This document shows, one piece after another, positions 50,025-63,379 of a stretch of 64,000 nt of DNA. Under the pieces are notes generated by a model, which saw only the letters and a program-made list of their open reading frames with translations, did not search any database and was not told where the DNA came from. The stretch's first letter is position 1, and every line of letters starts with the position of its first letter. The position numbers were made by a program, and so were the translations under genes. Origin of the DNA: Streptomyces camponoticapitis (GTDB taxonomy: Bacteria; Actinomycetota; Actinomycetes; Streptomycetales; Streptomycetaceae); the NCBI RefSeq assembly GCF_014646115.1, contig NZ_BMMV01000014.1, positions 40,469-104,468 of the forward strand, written 5' to 3'.

Positions 50025-52187
50025 TCAGCCGATGTCCGGGGGATCGATCCGGATCCGCACCGGGTCGCCGCCACCGCGTGCCATGCGGCTCGCCTGGGCC
50101 GACTTCAGGGCGGCCGCGAGCGCGGCGCCGCTGCCCGGGGGCACCCGCAGCAGCGCGCGCTCCCACACCTCACCGGGCGGCGGATCACCGGTCCTCCGGT
50201 GCCGGGCCGGGTCCGTGACCGGCAGCGGTACGGGCCCCAGGACCTCGGCGTCGGGCGGCAGTTCGGCGAGGTGAAGGAACGCGGCGACCGCGTCGGGCCG
50301 CCCCGACACCGCCGCCATCCGGGACACCGGGGGGAAGCCCAGCTCAGCCCGCTCCGCCAGCTCGCGCTGGGCGTGGCCCACCGGATCCCAGCGCACGAGC
50401 GCCTGTACGGGCCGCAGCGTCGGCTCGGCCACCACCACGACCGTGCCGCCGTCGCCCTGGCCCCGGACCAGCGACGCGGCGTGCAGCCAGCGGCGCAGCG
50501 CCTCCTCCCCCGCCCTCAGGTCCGGCCGGCCCAGCATCGCCCAGCCGTCGAGGAGCAGCGCCGCCGCGTAGCCGTCCTCGGCGACGGGCTCGGCGCCGGG
50601 CGTGCTCACCACCAGAGCGGGGCGGCCGGGCACGGTGTCGAGGATGTGGTCGCGCCCCGACGTACGCACCGGCACGGCGGGGAAGGCCCGGCCCAGCTCC
50701 TCAGCCGTACGCCGCGCCCCGACCACGCTGGCGCGCAGCCGCGTCCCGCCGCACTCCGTACAGCGCCAGCCGGGCTCGCCCCGCCCGCACCAGGCGCAGT
50801 GCAACTCCCGCTGTTCGGGCGCCTCCAGGGGGCCCGCGCAGTGGCGGCAGCGGGCCGGCGCGCGGCAGCGCTCGCAGCCGAGCCGGGGCACATAGCCGCG
50901 CCGGGGGACCTGCACCAGGACCGGACCGGTTCTGAGCCCGTCCCTGACGGCCTGCCAGGCGAGGCTCGGGAGCCGGGCCGCGCGCGCGGCCTCGTCGCGC
51001 GCCAGCTCGCCGTCCCCGACTGTCCGCACCAGGGGCGCGGCCGTACGGAAACGCTCCCGGTCGGCCGTCATGGGCAACGCCCAGCCCGTCTCGACCAGTT
51101 GGGCCGCCTCCACGGTGCACCCCGTACTGCCCAGGAGGAAGGCGCATCTGTCGTGGGCGGCGCGCAGCAGCAGGACCTCCCGGGCGTGCGGCTGCGGGGC
51201 GTGGAGCTCGCTGTGGCTGGAGTCGCCGTCGTCCCAGATGGCGACGAGTCCGAGGTTCTGCACGGGGGCGAACATGGCCGCGCGGGTCCCCACCACGGCC
51301 CGGACCGAGCCGCGCCGGACGGCGAGCCACTGGCCGTACCGCTTCTGCGGGCCCGCCTCGGCGGTGAGCAGCGCGTGGTGTCCCTCGCCGAGCAGCTCCG
51401 TGAGGGCGGTGTCGACGCGGGCCGCGACCCGGCCGTCCGGTACGACGACGAGGGCCCCTCGCCCGGATGCGAGCGTCGCCGCGACGGCCCTCGCCAGCTC
51501 GTCCGCCCAGTGGGGCCCGGGCAGCGCGGTCCACACCGCTCGTGGGGCGCCGCCGTCGGCGAGCGCGTCAAGGAAGGCCGGGCCCTTCGCGTACCGCTCC
51601 CAGGTGCCCGTCTCCGGCCGCCCCGGCGCCGGCAAGGGGTCGGGGGACCGCTTGGCCTCCGCGCGCGCGTTCCTCGGCGGCACGGCCAGTTGCAGTACGT
51701 CGGCGAGGCTGCCCGCGTAACGGTCCGCGACCGCCCGCGCGAGCCCGAGCAGCTCGGGGCTGAGCACCGGCTCCGGCGACACCACACCAGCCAGCGCCGC
51801 GAGCGGCCCCGCGTAGTCGGACTCGGCCCGCCGCTCGACGATGAAGCCGTCGATCAGCCGCCCGCCCTCACGCCGCCCGCCCCGCACCTGATGCGCCCCG
51901 GCCCCGAACCGCACCCGCACCCGCACCCCCGGCTGGGCGGCCTCGTCCAGCTCCTCGGGCACGGCGTAGTCGAAGAGCTGATCGAGATGCAGCACGCCCT
52001 TGTTGACGACGACCCGCGCGACGGGGCGCTCCCCCGCCAACGGCGCCCCCCGCCATGTCCGCGGCTTGGCCCTCGGCACCTTGGCGGCCCGCACGGTCTC
52101 CCGGATGAGCGCGAGCTGCTCCGGACCGCCGTCCCCTGCGGACTCCTTCTCGGTCCGCTCGTCGGGGTGCTCGTCGTCGCTGCTCAC
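50025..52187 (-). CDS. priA: Primosomal protein N' (PriA) lacking helicase motifs
   Basis: This 720-residue PriA homologue retains the N-terminal DNA-binding domain (ARVVVNKGVLHLDQLFDYAVP) and the two zinc-binding clusters (GCERCRAPARCRHC, and HCAWCGRGEPGWRCTECGG near residue 485). The ATPase is degenerate. The Walker A position reads VWTALPGPHWADELA instead of GxxGxGKT, and the DEAH box position reads AIWDDGDSSHSE. Actinobacterial PriA proteins are known to lack these motifs, so it probably helps restart replication by binding rather than unwinding. The start is uncertain: GTG at 52185-52187 is used, but TTG/GTG codons up to 30 bp earlier are possible. Confidence 0.88.
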   Translation of the reverse strand: MSSDDEHPDERTEKESAGDGGPEQLALIRETVRAAKVPRAKPRTWRGAPLAGERPVARVVVNKGVLHLDQLFDYAVPEELDEAAQPGVRVRVRFGAGAHQVRGGRREGGRLIDGFIVERRAESDYAGPLAALAGVVSPEPVLSPELLGLARAVADRYAGSLADVLQLAVPPRNARAEAKRSPDPLPAPGRPETGTWERYAKGPAFLDALADGGAPRAVWTALPGPHWADELARAVAATLASGRGALVVVPDGRVAARVDTALTELLGEGHHALLTAEAGPQKRYGQWLAVRRGSVRAVVGTRAAMFAPVQNLGLVAIWDDGDSSHSELHAPQPHAREVLLLRAAHDRCAFLLGSTGCTVEAAQLVETGWALPMTADRERFRTAAPLVRTVGDGELARDEAARAARLPSLAWQAVRDGLRTGPVLVQVPRRGYVPRLGCERCRAPARCRHCAGPLEAPEQRELHCAWCGRGEPGWRCTECGGTRLRASVVGARRTAEELGRAFPAVPVRTSGRDHILDTVPGRPALVVSTPGAEPVAEDGYAAALLLDGWAMLGRPDLRAGEEALRRWLHAASLVRGQGDGGTVVVVAEPTLRPVQALVRWDPVGHAQRELAERAELGFPPVSRMAAVSGRPDAVAAFLHLAELPPDAEVLGPVPLPVTDPARHRRTGDPPPGEVWERALLRVPPGSGAALAAALKSAQASRMARGGGDPVRIRIDPPDIG

Positions 52188-52254
52188 AGCCAAATTCTTA
52201 CCAGACACCACCGACAACGGGGCTGGTCACGGGGTATCTCCCCGGCGCACGACG

Positions 52255-52290
52255 ACGGGCCCCCGAACACCAGTGGTGTCGGGGGCCCGT
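52255..52290 (-). terminator. Terminator after metK
   Basis: Arms 52255-52266 (ACGGGCCCCCGA) and 52279-52290 (TCGGGGGCCCGT) pair perfectly. The stem extends inward through CACC/GGTG with one bulged A. It lies 25 bp past the metK stop on the minus strand. Confidence 0.9.
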
Positions 52291-52314
52291 CCCGTCGACG
52301 TGACGGGGAATGCC

Positions 52315-53523
52315 TCAGAGACCGACCGCCGCGCGCAGGGCGTCGACGCGGTCCCTGCGCTCCCAGGTGAAGTCGGGCTCCTCGCGGCCGAAGTGACCGT
52401 AGGCCGCCGTCTGGGCGTAGATCGGGCGGAGCAGGTCGAGGTCGCGGATGATCGCGGCCGGGCGCAGGTCGAAGACCGTGGCGATGGCCTGCTCGATCTT
52501 CTCGACGTCGACCGTGGCGGTGCCGAAGGTCTCGATGAACAGGCCCACCGGCTCGGCCTTGCCGATCGCGTACGCGACCTGGACCTCGCAGCGCGCGGCG
52601 AGACCGGCGGCGACCACGTTCTTCGCCACCCAGCGCATCGCGTACGCGGCGCTGCGGTCCACCTTGGACGGGTCCTTGCCGGAGAAGGCGCCGCCGCCGT
52701 GGCGGGCCATGCCGCCGTAGGTGTCGATGATGATCTTGCGGCCGGTGAGCCCGGCGTCGCCCATCGGGCCGCCGATCTCGAAGCGGCCCGTGGGGTTGAC
52801 CAGCAGGCGGTAGCCCTCGGTCTCCAGCTTGATGCCGTCCTCGAGGAGCTGGCTGATCACGTGCTCCACGACGAACTCGCGGATGTCGGGCGCGAGGAGC
52901 GAGTCCAGGTCGATGTCCGAGGCGTGCTGCGAGGAGACGACCACGGTGTCGAGGCGCGTCGCCTTGTCGCCCTCGTACTCGATGGTGACCTGGGTCTTGC
53001 CGTCGGGGCGCAGGTAGGGGATGGTCCCGTTCTTGCGGACCTCCGACAGCCGGTGCGAGAGCCGGTGGGCGAGGTGGATCGGGAGCGGCATCAGCTCGGG
53101 CGTCTCGTCGCAGGCGTACCCGAACATCAGGCCCTGGTCGCCGGCGCCCTGCTCGTCGAGCTCGTCCTCCACGCCGTCGACCCGCTTCTCGTACGCGGTG
53201 TCGACGCCCTGCGCGATGTCGGGGGACTGCGCGCCGATGGACACCGAGACGCCGCAGGAGGCGCCGTCGAAGCCCTTCTTCGAGGAGTCGTAGCCGATCT
53301 CCAGCACCTTGTCGCGTACGAGCTTCGCGATGGGCGCGTACGCCTTGGTGGTGACCTCACCGGCCACATGGACCAGACCCGTGGTGATCAACGTCTCCAC
53401 AGCGACCCGGGAGGAGGGGTCCTCACGCAGAAGAGCGTCGAGAATCGTGTCGCTGATCTGGTCAGCGATCTTGTCAGGGTGACCTTCGGTCACGGACTCC
53501 GAAGTGAACAGACGGCGCGACAC
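52315..53523 (-). CDS. metK: S-adenosylmethionine synthetase
   Basis: This 402-residue enzyme makes SAM from methionine and ATP. It begins RRLFTSESVTEGHPDKIADQ with the ATP-binding GHPDK, has the loop EQGAGDQGLMFGYACDE near residue 125, and the P-loop-like GGGAFSGKDPSKVDRSAAY near 280. Length and all three domains are normal. The start is GTG at 53521-53523. The ribosome binding site GGGAG five bases upstream is part of a perfect hairpin stem (see separate entry), suggesting translational control. In Streptomyces SAM levels influence antibiotic production and sporulation. Confidence 0.97.
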   Translation of the reverse strand: MSRRLFTSESVTEGHPDKIADQISDTILDALLREDPSSRVAVETLITTGLVHVAGEVTTKAYAPIAKLVRDKVLEIGYDSSKKGFDGASCGVSVSIGAQSPDIAQGVDTAYEKRVDGVEDELDEQGAGDQGLMFGYACDETPELMPLPIHLAHRLSHRLSEVRKNGTIPYLRPDGKTQVTIEYEGDKATRLDTVVVSSQHASDIDLDSLLAPDIREFVVEHVISQLLEDGIKLETEGYRLLVNPTGRFEIGGPMGDAGLTGRKIIIDTYGGMARHGGGAFSGKDPSKVDRSAAYAMRWVAKNVVAAGLAARCEVQVAYAIGKAEPVGLFIETFGTATVDVEKIEQAIATVFDLRPAAIIRDLDLLRPIYAQTAAYGHFGREEPDFTWERRDRVDALRAAVGL

Positions 53524-53524
53524 A

Positions 53525-53573
53525 TCGCTCCCTGGGGTTGCAGCGGCTGCTGGCTAGATCCTTGTCGGAGCGA
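53525..53573 (-). promoter_or_regulatory. Leader hairpin that hides the metK ribosome binding site
   Basis: On the minus strand TCGCTCC (53573-53567) can pair with GGAGCGA (53531-53525). The 3' arm is the ribosome binding site of metK and ends one base before its GTG. The enclosed 35-nt loop contains a second small stem CAGC-AGCC-GCTG and the stretch CAACCCC. This is the geometry of an RBS-sequestering switch. Known SAM riboswitch consensus elements are not recognised. Confidence 0.5.
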
Positions 53574-53781
53574 CCGGGGAGCTGCGCCCCGCGTCGTTCC
53601 TCGGCCAGTTTATCCGGCCGACGGCTCAGAAGGTCCAGGCGTCTCGGACTCTGGGAGTCGAGTTGGGGCGTTCACTCCGTCCTGCGATACGCCGATCGCC
53701 CCCCATCCCGACCTGGAAGCCCCGGTTTGGGCCGTTTTTGGCCACCCGAAAGGGGGAACCAAGAATTAACTCGCCGTTCGC

Positions 53782-55011
53782 CTAGTCAGACCCGAGTGAG
53801 GGTACGACCAGGTCCCAGATCGTGTCGGCGAGCGCCTCCTTGGGACCGTGCGGCACCGGCGTCTCGCCGCCGTCCGCTCCCAGGATCACCGCCTCGTTCT
53901 CGTCGGCGCCGAAGGTCTTGCGCTCCCCCACCTCGTTGACGACCAGCAGATCGCAGCCCTTGCGACGCAGCTTCGCGCGCCCGTTGGCGAGCACGTCGTC
54001 CGTCTCGGCGGCGAATCCGACGATCACCTGACCCGGCCTGGGCCGCTCCGCGCCGATCTCCGCGAGGATGTCGGGGTTGCGGACCAGCACGATCGGCGCG
54101 GGCTCCTCGCCGTCCTTCTTCTTGATCTTCCCGGCCGCGTACTCGGCGGGGCGGAAATCGGCCACGGCCGCCGCCATCACCACGGCGTCGGCGTCGGCGG
54201 CCGCCTTCAGGACGGCCTCGCGCAGTTGTACGGCGGTGCCGACGCGCACGATGTCGACGCCGGCCGGGTCGGGCAGCCCGGTGTTGGCCTCGACGAGGGT
54301 GACGCGGGCGCCGCGGGCCGCCGCCGTACGGGCCAGCGCGTACCCCTGCTTCCCGGAGGAGCGGTTGCCGAGGAAGCGCACGGGGTCGAGCGGCTCACGT
54401 GTGCCGCCGGCGGAGACGACGACATGGCGGCCCGCCAGGTCGGGCACGACCGCACCGCGCGCCAGGACCCGTCGGCAGACCTCGAAGATCGCGTCGGGGT
54501 CGGGCAGCCGCCCCTTGCCGGTGTCGACGCCGGTGAGACGGCCGACGGCGGGCTCGATGACGACGGCACCACGCTCGCGCAGGGTCGCGACGTTCGCCTG
54601 GGTGGCGGGGTGCTCCCACATCTCGGTGTGCATGGCCGGGGCGAAGACCACCGGGCAGCGCGCGGTCAGGAGCGTGTTGGTCAGCAGGTCGTCCGCCAGG
54701 CCCTGGGCGGCCTTGGCCAGCATGTCGGCGGTGGCGGGGGCGACGACGACGAGATCGGCGGACTGGCCGATGCGTACGTGCGGCACCTCGTGGGCGTCCG
54801 ACCAGACCTCCGTGGAGACGGGGTGTCCGGAGAGCGCGGACCAGGTCGCGGCGCCCACGAAGTGCAGGGCGGACGCGGTCGGGACGACCCGTACGTCATG
54901 GCCCGACTCGGTGAGGCGGCGCAGCAGCTCGCACGCCTTGTAGGCGGCGATCCCGCCGCTCACCCCGAGAACGACCTTCGGCCTGCCGCCCGAGCGCTCC
55001 GCCTGGTCCAC
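53782..55011 (-). CDS. coaBC: Bifunctional phosphopantothenoylcysteine decarboxylase / synthase
   Basis: This 409-residue protein performs two steps of coenzyme A synthesis. The N-terminal CoaC flavoprotein has VVLGVSGGIAAYKACELL, the catalytic His region DAHEVPHVRIGQSADLVVVA and PAMHTEMWEHPAT. The C-terminal CoaB domain starts near residue 190 (HVVVSAGGTREPLDPVRFLG, then NRSSGKQGYALA with the conserved lysine). The GTG at 55009-55011 is chosen because GGAG lies five bases upstream; in-frame ATGs 15 and 39 bp earlier are alternatives. It lies between rpoZ and metK as in other streptomycetes. Confidence 0.95.
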   Translation of the reverse strand: MDQAERSGGRPKVVLGVSGGIAAYKACELLRRLTESGHDVRVVPTASALHFVGAATWSALSGHPVSTEVWSDAHEVPHVRIGQSADLVVVAPATADMLAKAAQGLADDLLTNTLLTARCPVVFAPAMHTEMWEHPATQANVATLRERGAVVIEPAVGRLTGVDTGKGRLPDPDAIFEVCRRVLARGAVVPDLAGRHVVVSAGGTREPLDPVRFLGNRSSGKQGYALARTAAARGARVTLVEANTGLPDPAGVDIVRVGTAVQLREAVLKAAADADAVVMAAAVADFRPAEYAAGKIKKKDGEEPAPIVLVRNPDILAEIGAERPRPGQVIVGFAAETDDVLANGRAKLRRKGCDLLVVNEVGERKTFGADENEAVILGADGGETPVPHGPKEALADTIWDLVVPSLGSD

Positions 55012-55055
55012 CGTGTCTCCCCGCATTCGGTTGGATTCGTCTTCCCCCATGACAC

Positions 55056-55092
55056 ACCACAGGCCCGGCAGTCGCGCTGCCGGGCCTGTGGT
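55056..55092 (-). terminator. Terminator after rpoZ
   Basis: Perfect 16-bp arms (55056-55071 and 55077-55092) with a 5-nt loop lie 18 bp past the rpoZ stop on the minus strand, just upstream of coaBC. It would partly uncouple coaBC from the gmk-rpoZ transcript. Confidence 0.9.
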
Positions 55093-55110
55093 GAAAGGAA
55101 TCTGTCGCCG

Positions 55111-55383
55111 TTACTGCGCCGGGCCGTCGATGGCCTCGGACGTCAGCAGACCCGCGTTGATCTCACGCAGGGCGATCGAGAGCGGCTTCTCGTGGACGTG
55201 CGTGTCCACCAGCGGACCGACGTACTCGAGCAGGCCCTCGCCGAGCTGCGAGTAGTACGCGTTGATCTGGCGCGCGCGCTTGGCCGCGTAGATCACGAGG
55301 CTGTACTTCGAGTCCGTGGCCTCGAGAAGCTCGTCGATCGGCGGGTTGATGATGCCCTCGGGCGTGGAAATGGAAGAGGACAC
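55111..55383 (-). CDS. rpoZ: DNA-directed RNA polymerase omega subunit
   Basis: This 90-residue omega subunit assists assembly of beta-prime in RNA polymerase; in Streptomyces its loss blocks morphological development. The conserved core is IDELLEATDSKYSLVIYAAKRARQINAYY at residues about 16-44, followed by KPLSIALREINAGLL. The GTG at 55381-55383 has GGAAGG about eight bases upstream. It follows gmk after 80 bp and is ended by a 16-bp-stem terminator. Confidence 0.96.
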   Translation of the reverse strand: MSSSISTPEGIINPPIDELLEATDSKYSLVIYAAKRARQINAYYSQLGEGLLEYVGPLVDTHVHEKPLSIALREINAGLLTSEAIDGPAQ

Positions 55384-55463
55384 TCTCTTGCCTTCCGAAG
55401 ATAAATCAGGGAAATACAGGAAATGCGGGGTGCTACCGACGGCTGCGCGAAAGCAGACAGAGG

Positions 55464-56027
55464 TCAGGCAACTGCCATCAAGGCTAGCAGCTCGCGGGCG
55501 ACGTCCTCGACGGAGGTGTTCACCAGGCTGGTGTCGAACTCCGACTCGGCCGCCAGCTCCACCTTCGCGGCCTCCAGCCGGCGCTCGATCACCTCGGGCG
55601 ACTCGGTGCCCCGGCCGGTCAGCCGGCGGACCAGCTCGTCCCAGCTCGGCGGCGCCAGGAAGACCAGCTGTGAGTCCGGCATCGAGTCCTTGACCTGCCG
55701 CGCGCCCTGGAGGTCGATCTCCAGGAGCACGGGCTCGCCCGCCTCCAGGCGTTCGAGCACCGCGCGACGCGGCGTGCCGTAGCGGTTGCCCGCGAACTCC
55801 GCCCACTCCAGCAGCTCACCGTTGGCGACCAGCTTGTCGAACTCCTCGTCGCCGACGAAGAAGTACTGGACCCCGTGACGTTCGCCGGGGCGCGGTTTTC
55901 TGGTGGTGGCCGACACCGAGAGCCATACCTCGGGGTGGACCTTGCGCATATGGGCGACGACCGTGCTCTTGCCGACCCCCGAGGGGCCGGAGAGCACGGT
56001 CAGCCGCGGACGTACCTCTGGTGCCAT
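55464..56027 (-). CDS. gmk: Guanylate kinase
   Basis: This 187-residue enzyme phosphorylates GMP to GDP. It has the P-loop LSGPSGVGKSTVVAHM at residues about 12-27, the GMP-binding segment SVSATTRKPRPGERHGVQYFF near 38-58, and ELLEWAEFAGNRYGTPR near 72. Length is normal. The ATG at 56025-56027 begins the typical sequence. It sits between the sIHF gene and rpoZ in the conserved order. Confidence 0.97.
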   Translation of the reverse strand: MAPEVRPRLTVLSGPSGVGKSTVVAHMRKVHPEVWLSVSATTRKPRPGERHGVQYFFVGDEEFDKLVANGELLEWAEFAGNRYGTPRRAVLERLEAGEPVLLEIDLQGARQVKDSMPDSQLVFLAPPSWDELVRRLTGRGTESPEVIERRLEAAKVELAAESEFDTSLVNTSVEDVARELLALMAVA

Positions 56028-56065
56028 GCAGCGATTATCCAGGTTCCCGGGAGTGCCCGAGAACG

Positions 56066-56389
56066 TCAGGCGGGACCGCCGCCGAACTCGCGTTCCAGCG
56101 ACGCGATCTGGTTGGAGCCGAGACCCCGCACACGGCGGCTCTCGGAGATGCCGAGTCGCTCCATGATCTGCTTGGCGCGCACCTTGCCCACGCCGGGCAG
56201 AGATTCGAGGAGGGCGGAGACCTTCATCTTGCCGATGACGTCGTTCTCCTGTCCCTGCTTGATGACCTCGTGGAGGGAGGCGCCGGAGTGCTTGAGTCGA
56301 TTCTTGACCTCGGCCCGCTCCCGGCGAGCCGCGGCGGCCTTTTCGAGCGCGGCTGCGCGCTGTTCAGGGGTAAGGGGCGGAAGAGCCAC
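56066..56389 (-). CDS. sihF: Actinobacterial integration host factor (sIHF)
   Basis: This 107-residue nucleoid-associated protein is specific to actinobacteria. It starts VALPPLTPEQRAAALEKAAA with GTG at 56387-56389, and the length matches Streptomyces sIHF exactly. A long basic helix is followed by a helix-two-turn-helix motif (VSALLESLPGVGKVRAKQIM and RRVRGLGSNQIASLEREFGG) that binds DNA without sequence preference. It affects supercoiling, growth and antibiotic production. GAGGTGA lies seven bases before the start. It is transcribed upstream of gmk. Confidence 0.96.
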   Translation of the reverse strand: MALPPLTPEQRAAALEKAAAARRERAEVKNRLKHSGASLHEVIKQGQENDVIGKMKVSALLESLPGVGKVRAKQIMERLGISESRRVRGLGSNQIASLEREFGGGPA

Positions 56390-56646
56390 GCCTACGTCAC
56401 CTCGGATGTCGAACTGTCGGATACGGACCGGTGAGGAACGGGGTCGCCCCACACCAGGGCGAGCAACGCGCGAGACCTTCCGCACGTTGGCTCTCGACGG
56501 AGACTAGCGTTGAAGACCGCTCTCGTCAGCGAGAACAGCCGAAAAGTCCTGGTCAGCATCGCTCGACCAGGACATTCCTGGCAAAACAACCTGCTTTTCT
56601 TCCTGGATCGACGCCGGATCCGCGCAGAATTCACGTTCGAGCCGCG

Positions 56647-57527
56647 TCAGCGCGCTCCTTCCGCGCCCTCGACCGCCGTCCGCACCTCGTCGCCGAACCG
56701 CTCCGCCGCCGCACGCAGGGCGTAAACATCCGGACCTGCACGCAGTACACCCCGGCTCACACTCGGCACCACATTTCGGACGGCCGAGCCGAACACACCG
56801 GGAAGGTCCGCGGGGGTCGCGCCCTGCGCGCCGATGCCGGGGGCGAGGAGCGGACCGTTGACGGCGAGATTCACACCGGCCTCGCCGAGGGTCGCCCCCA
56901 CGACGGCGCCGACCGACCCCAGCGGCGTCACTTCGGCGTTCTCCGCCGCCATGTGATCGAGCATCACCTGTGCGACCGAGGAACCGCCCGCGGTGGTGGC
57001 CCGCTGGACCTCGGCGCCCTCCGGGTTGGAGGTGAGGGCGAGCACGAAGAGACCGGAGCCGCTGATCCGTGCCGCGTCCAGGGCGGGCCGCAGGGAGCCG
57101 AAGCCGAGGTACGGCGAGACCGTGACGGCGTCCGAGAAGAGCGGGCTGTCCTTGTCGAGGTAGGTGGCGGCGTACGCGGCCATGGTGGAGCCGATGTCGC
57201 CGCGCTTGGCGTCCATCAGCACGAGCGCGCCGGCGGCCCGGGCCTCGGCGACCGCCTGCTCCAGGACGGCGACACCGCGCGAGCCGAACCGCTCGAAGAA
57301 CGCCGACTGCGGCTTCAGTACGGCGACGCGGTCGGCCAGCGCCTCGACGACGGTCCGTGTGAAGGACGTCAGCCCCGCGACGTCGTCGCTCAGCCCCCAG
57401 GCGTGCAGGAGCGAGCTGTGGGGGTCGATGCCCACGCAGAGCGGCCCCCGCGTGTCCATGGCGCGCCGCAGACGAGCGCCGAAGGGCTCCGGCTCCGGCT
57501 CCGGCTCGGGGGCGGACGCGGAGGCGG

Positions 57528-57531
<4 letters not shown>
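56647..57531 (-). CDS. pyrF: Orotidine 5'-phosphate decarboxylase, type 2
   Basis: This 294-residue enzyme forms UMP from OMP, the last step of pyrimidine synthesis. It is of the longer type 2 (mycobacterial) form: LCVGIDPHSSLLHAWGL near residue 31, VAVLKPQSAFFERFGSRG near 69, and the catalytic lysine-aspartate motif VLMDAKRGDIGSTMAAYA near 103. A Pro-Glu repeat (PEPEPEPEP) precedes the fold. Its ATG overlaps the pyrD stop by four bases, so it is translationally coupled. Confidence 0.95.
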
Positions 57532-58637
<1,106 letters not shown>

Positions 58638-58893
58638 GAGGGGCGGGCTCCTCTGGGTCGTGTCTGACGGATGGCGCCGTCCGCCGGCGGGGCGGGGCGC
58701 GAGGCGCACGCGTCGGCGTCGGCGCGTGCGCTCGCGTGACGGAGGATCATTCTCGTACGGGACGTACGCGAATGACCCCGGCGACGCAAAGGGCGCCCTC
58801 CCGCCCCGGGGGAACTACGTCGGCCTGGGGGGTGTCTCAGAAGTGGCGCCGTCCGCCCGCGGGGCGGGCCAGGCGGGACTCTGAAGACACGGC
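58638..58893. repeat. Carb-pyrD spacer with a 37-bp imperfect direct repeat
   Basis: Two copies of a 37-bp segment, both starting GTGTCT and containing TGGCGCCGTCCGCC, lie at 58660-58696 and 58832-58868 and agree at 31 of 37 positions. They frame most of the 256-bp gene-free spacer between carB and pyrD, on an otherwise tightly packed strand. The copies have the same orientation; the origin is unknown. Confidence 0.8.
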
Positions 58894-62212
<3,319 letters not shown>

Positions 62213-62220
<8 letters not shown>

Positions 62221-63379
62221 GCGGGCCCTCCATCGGGACTGTGTTCATCAAAGACGTGAAGCGGTCGAAGAGGTAGGCGGCGTCGTGCGGGCCGGCGGCC
62301 GCCTCGGGGTGGTACTGGACGCTGAAGACCGGCCGGTCGAGCAGCCTGAGCCCCTCGACCACGTTGTCGTTGAGACAGACGTGGGAGACCTCGGCGCGGC
62401 CGTAGGGGGTGTCGGAGATCCGGTCGAGCGGGGCGTCGACGGCGAACCCGTGGTTGTGCGCGGTGACTTCGACCTTGCCGGTGGAACGATCCTGCACCGG
62501 CTGGTTGATCCCGCGGTGACCGTATTTGAGCTTGTACGTGCCGAACCCCAGCGCGCGGCCGAGGAGTTGGTTGCCGAAGCAGATGCCGAAGAGCGGCGTA
62601 CCGCGCTCGAGCACGCCCTTGACGACCGTGAGGTCGGCGGTGGCGGGGTCGCCGGGGCCGTTGGAGAGGAACACGCCGTCGGGCTCGACCGCGTACACGT
62701 CGTCGAGGGTGGCGGTGGCGGGCAGGACGTGCACCTCGATGCCGCGCTCGGCCATCCGCCGGGGAGTCATGCCCTTGATGCCGAGGTCGATGGCGGCGAC
62801 GGTGAACCGTTTGGTGCCGACGGCCGGGACGACGTACGTCTCGGTGGCCGCGACCTCCGCGGAGAGGTTCGCGCCCTTCATCCCGGGCGCCTCCAACACG
62901 CGCGCGGTCAGTGCCGCTTCGTCGTTGAGGCCGCCGCCCGCGAGGGCGTCCCCGGAGAAGATGCCGACGCGCATCGCGCCGCGCTCGCGCAGATGGCGGG
63001 TGAGCGCGCGGGTGTCGACACCGCTGATGCCGACGATGCCCTGCCGGACGAGTTCCTCGTCCAGGGAGCGCCGGGAGCGCCAGTTGGAGGGGACGCGGGC
63101 GGGGTCGCGTACGACATAGCCGGCGACCCAGATCCGGCCGGACTCGTCGTCCTCGTCGTTGACGCCGGTGTTGCCGACGTGCGGGGCGGTCATGACGACG
63201 ACCTGGCGGTGGTACGAGGGGTCGGTGAGGGTTTCCTGGTAGCCGGTCATGCCGGTGGAGAACACCGCCTCGCCGAAGGTCTCCCCCTCGGCCCCGTAGG
63301 CACGGCCGCGGAAACTGCGGCCGTCCTCCAGGACGAGTACGGCGGGAGCCTGGGCGGCTCCCCGGGTGGAGAGGGTCAT
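62213..63379 (-). CDS. carA: Carbamoyl-phosphate synthase small subunit
   Basis: This 388-residue glutaminase subunit frees ammonia for CarB. The N-terminal CPSase domain begins AVLVLEDGRSFRGRAYGAEG and includes TGMTGYQETLTDPSY. The class I amidotransferase domain has the catalytic cysteine in TPLFGICFGNQLLGRALGFG near residue 275 and the His-Glu pair in VFSVQYHPEAAAGPHDAAYL near 355. The ATG at 63377-63379 overlaps the TGA of the upstream membrane gene by four bases. The stop TAA lies inside the carB start. Confidence 0.97.

Noticed and set aside
53521..53573. A known SAM-I, SAM-II or SAM-IV riboswitch at metK
   Set aside because: The hairpin lacks the kink-turn, pseudoknot and core sequences of those classes as I know them; reported only as a candidate.
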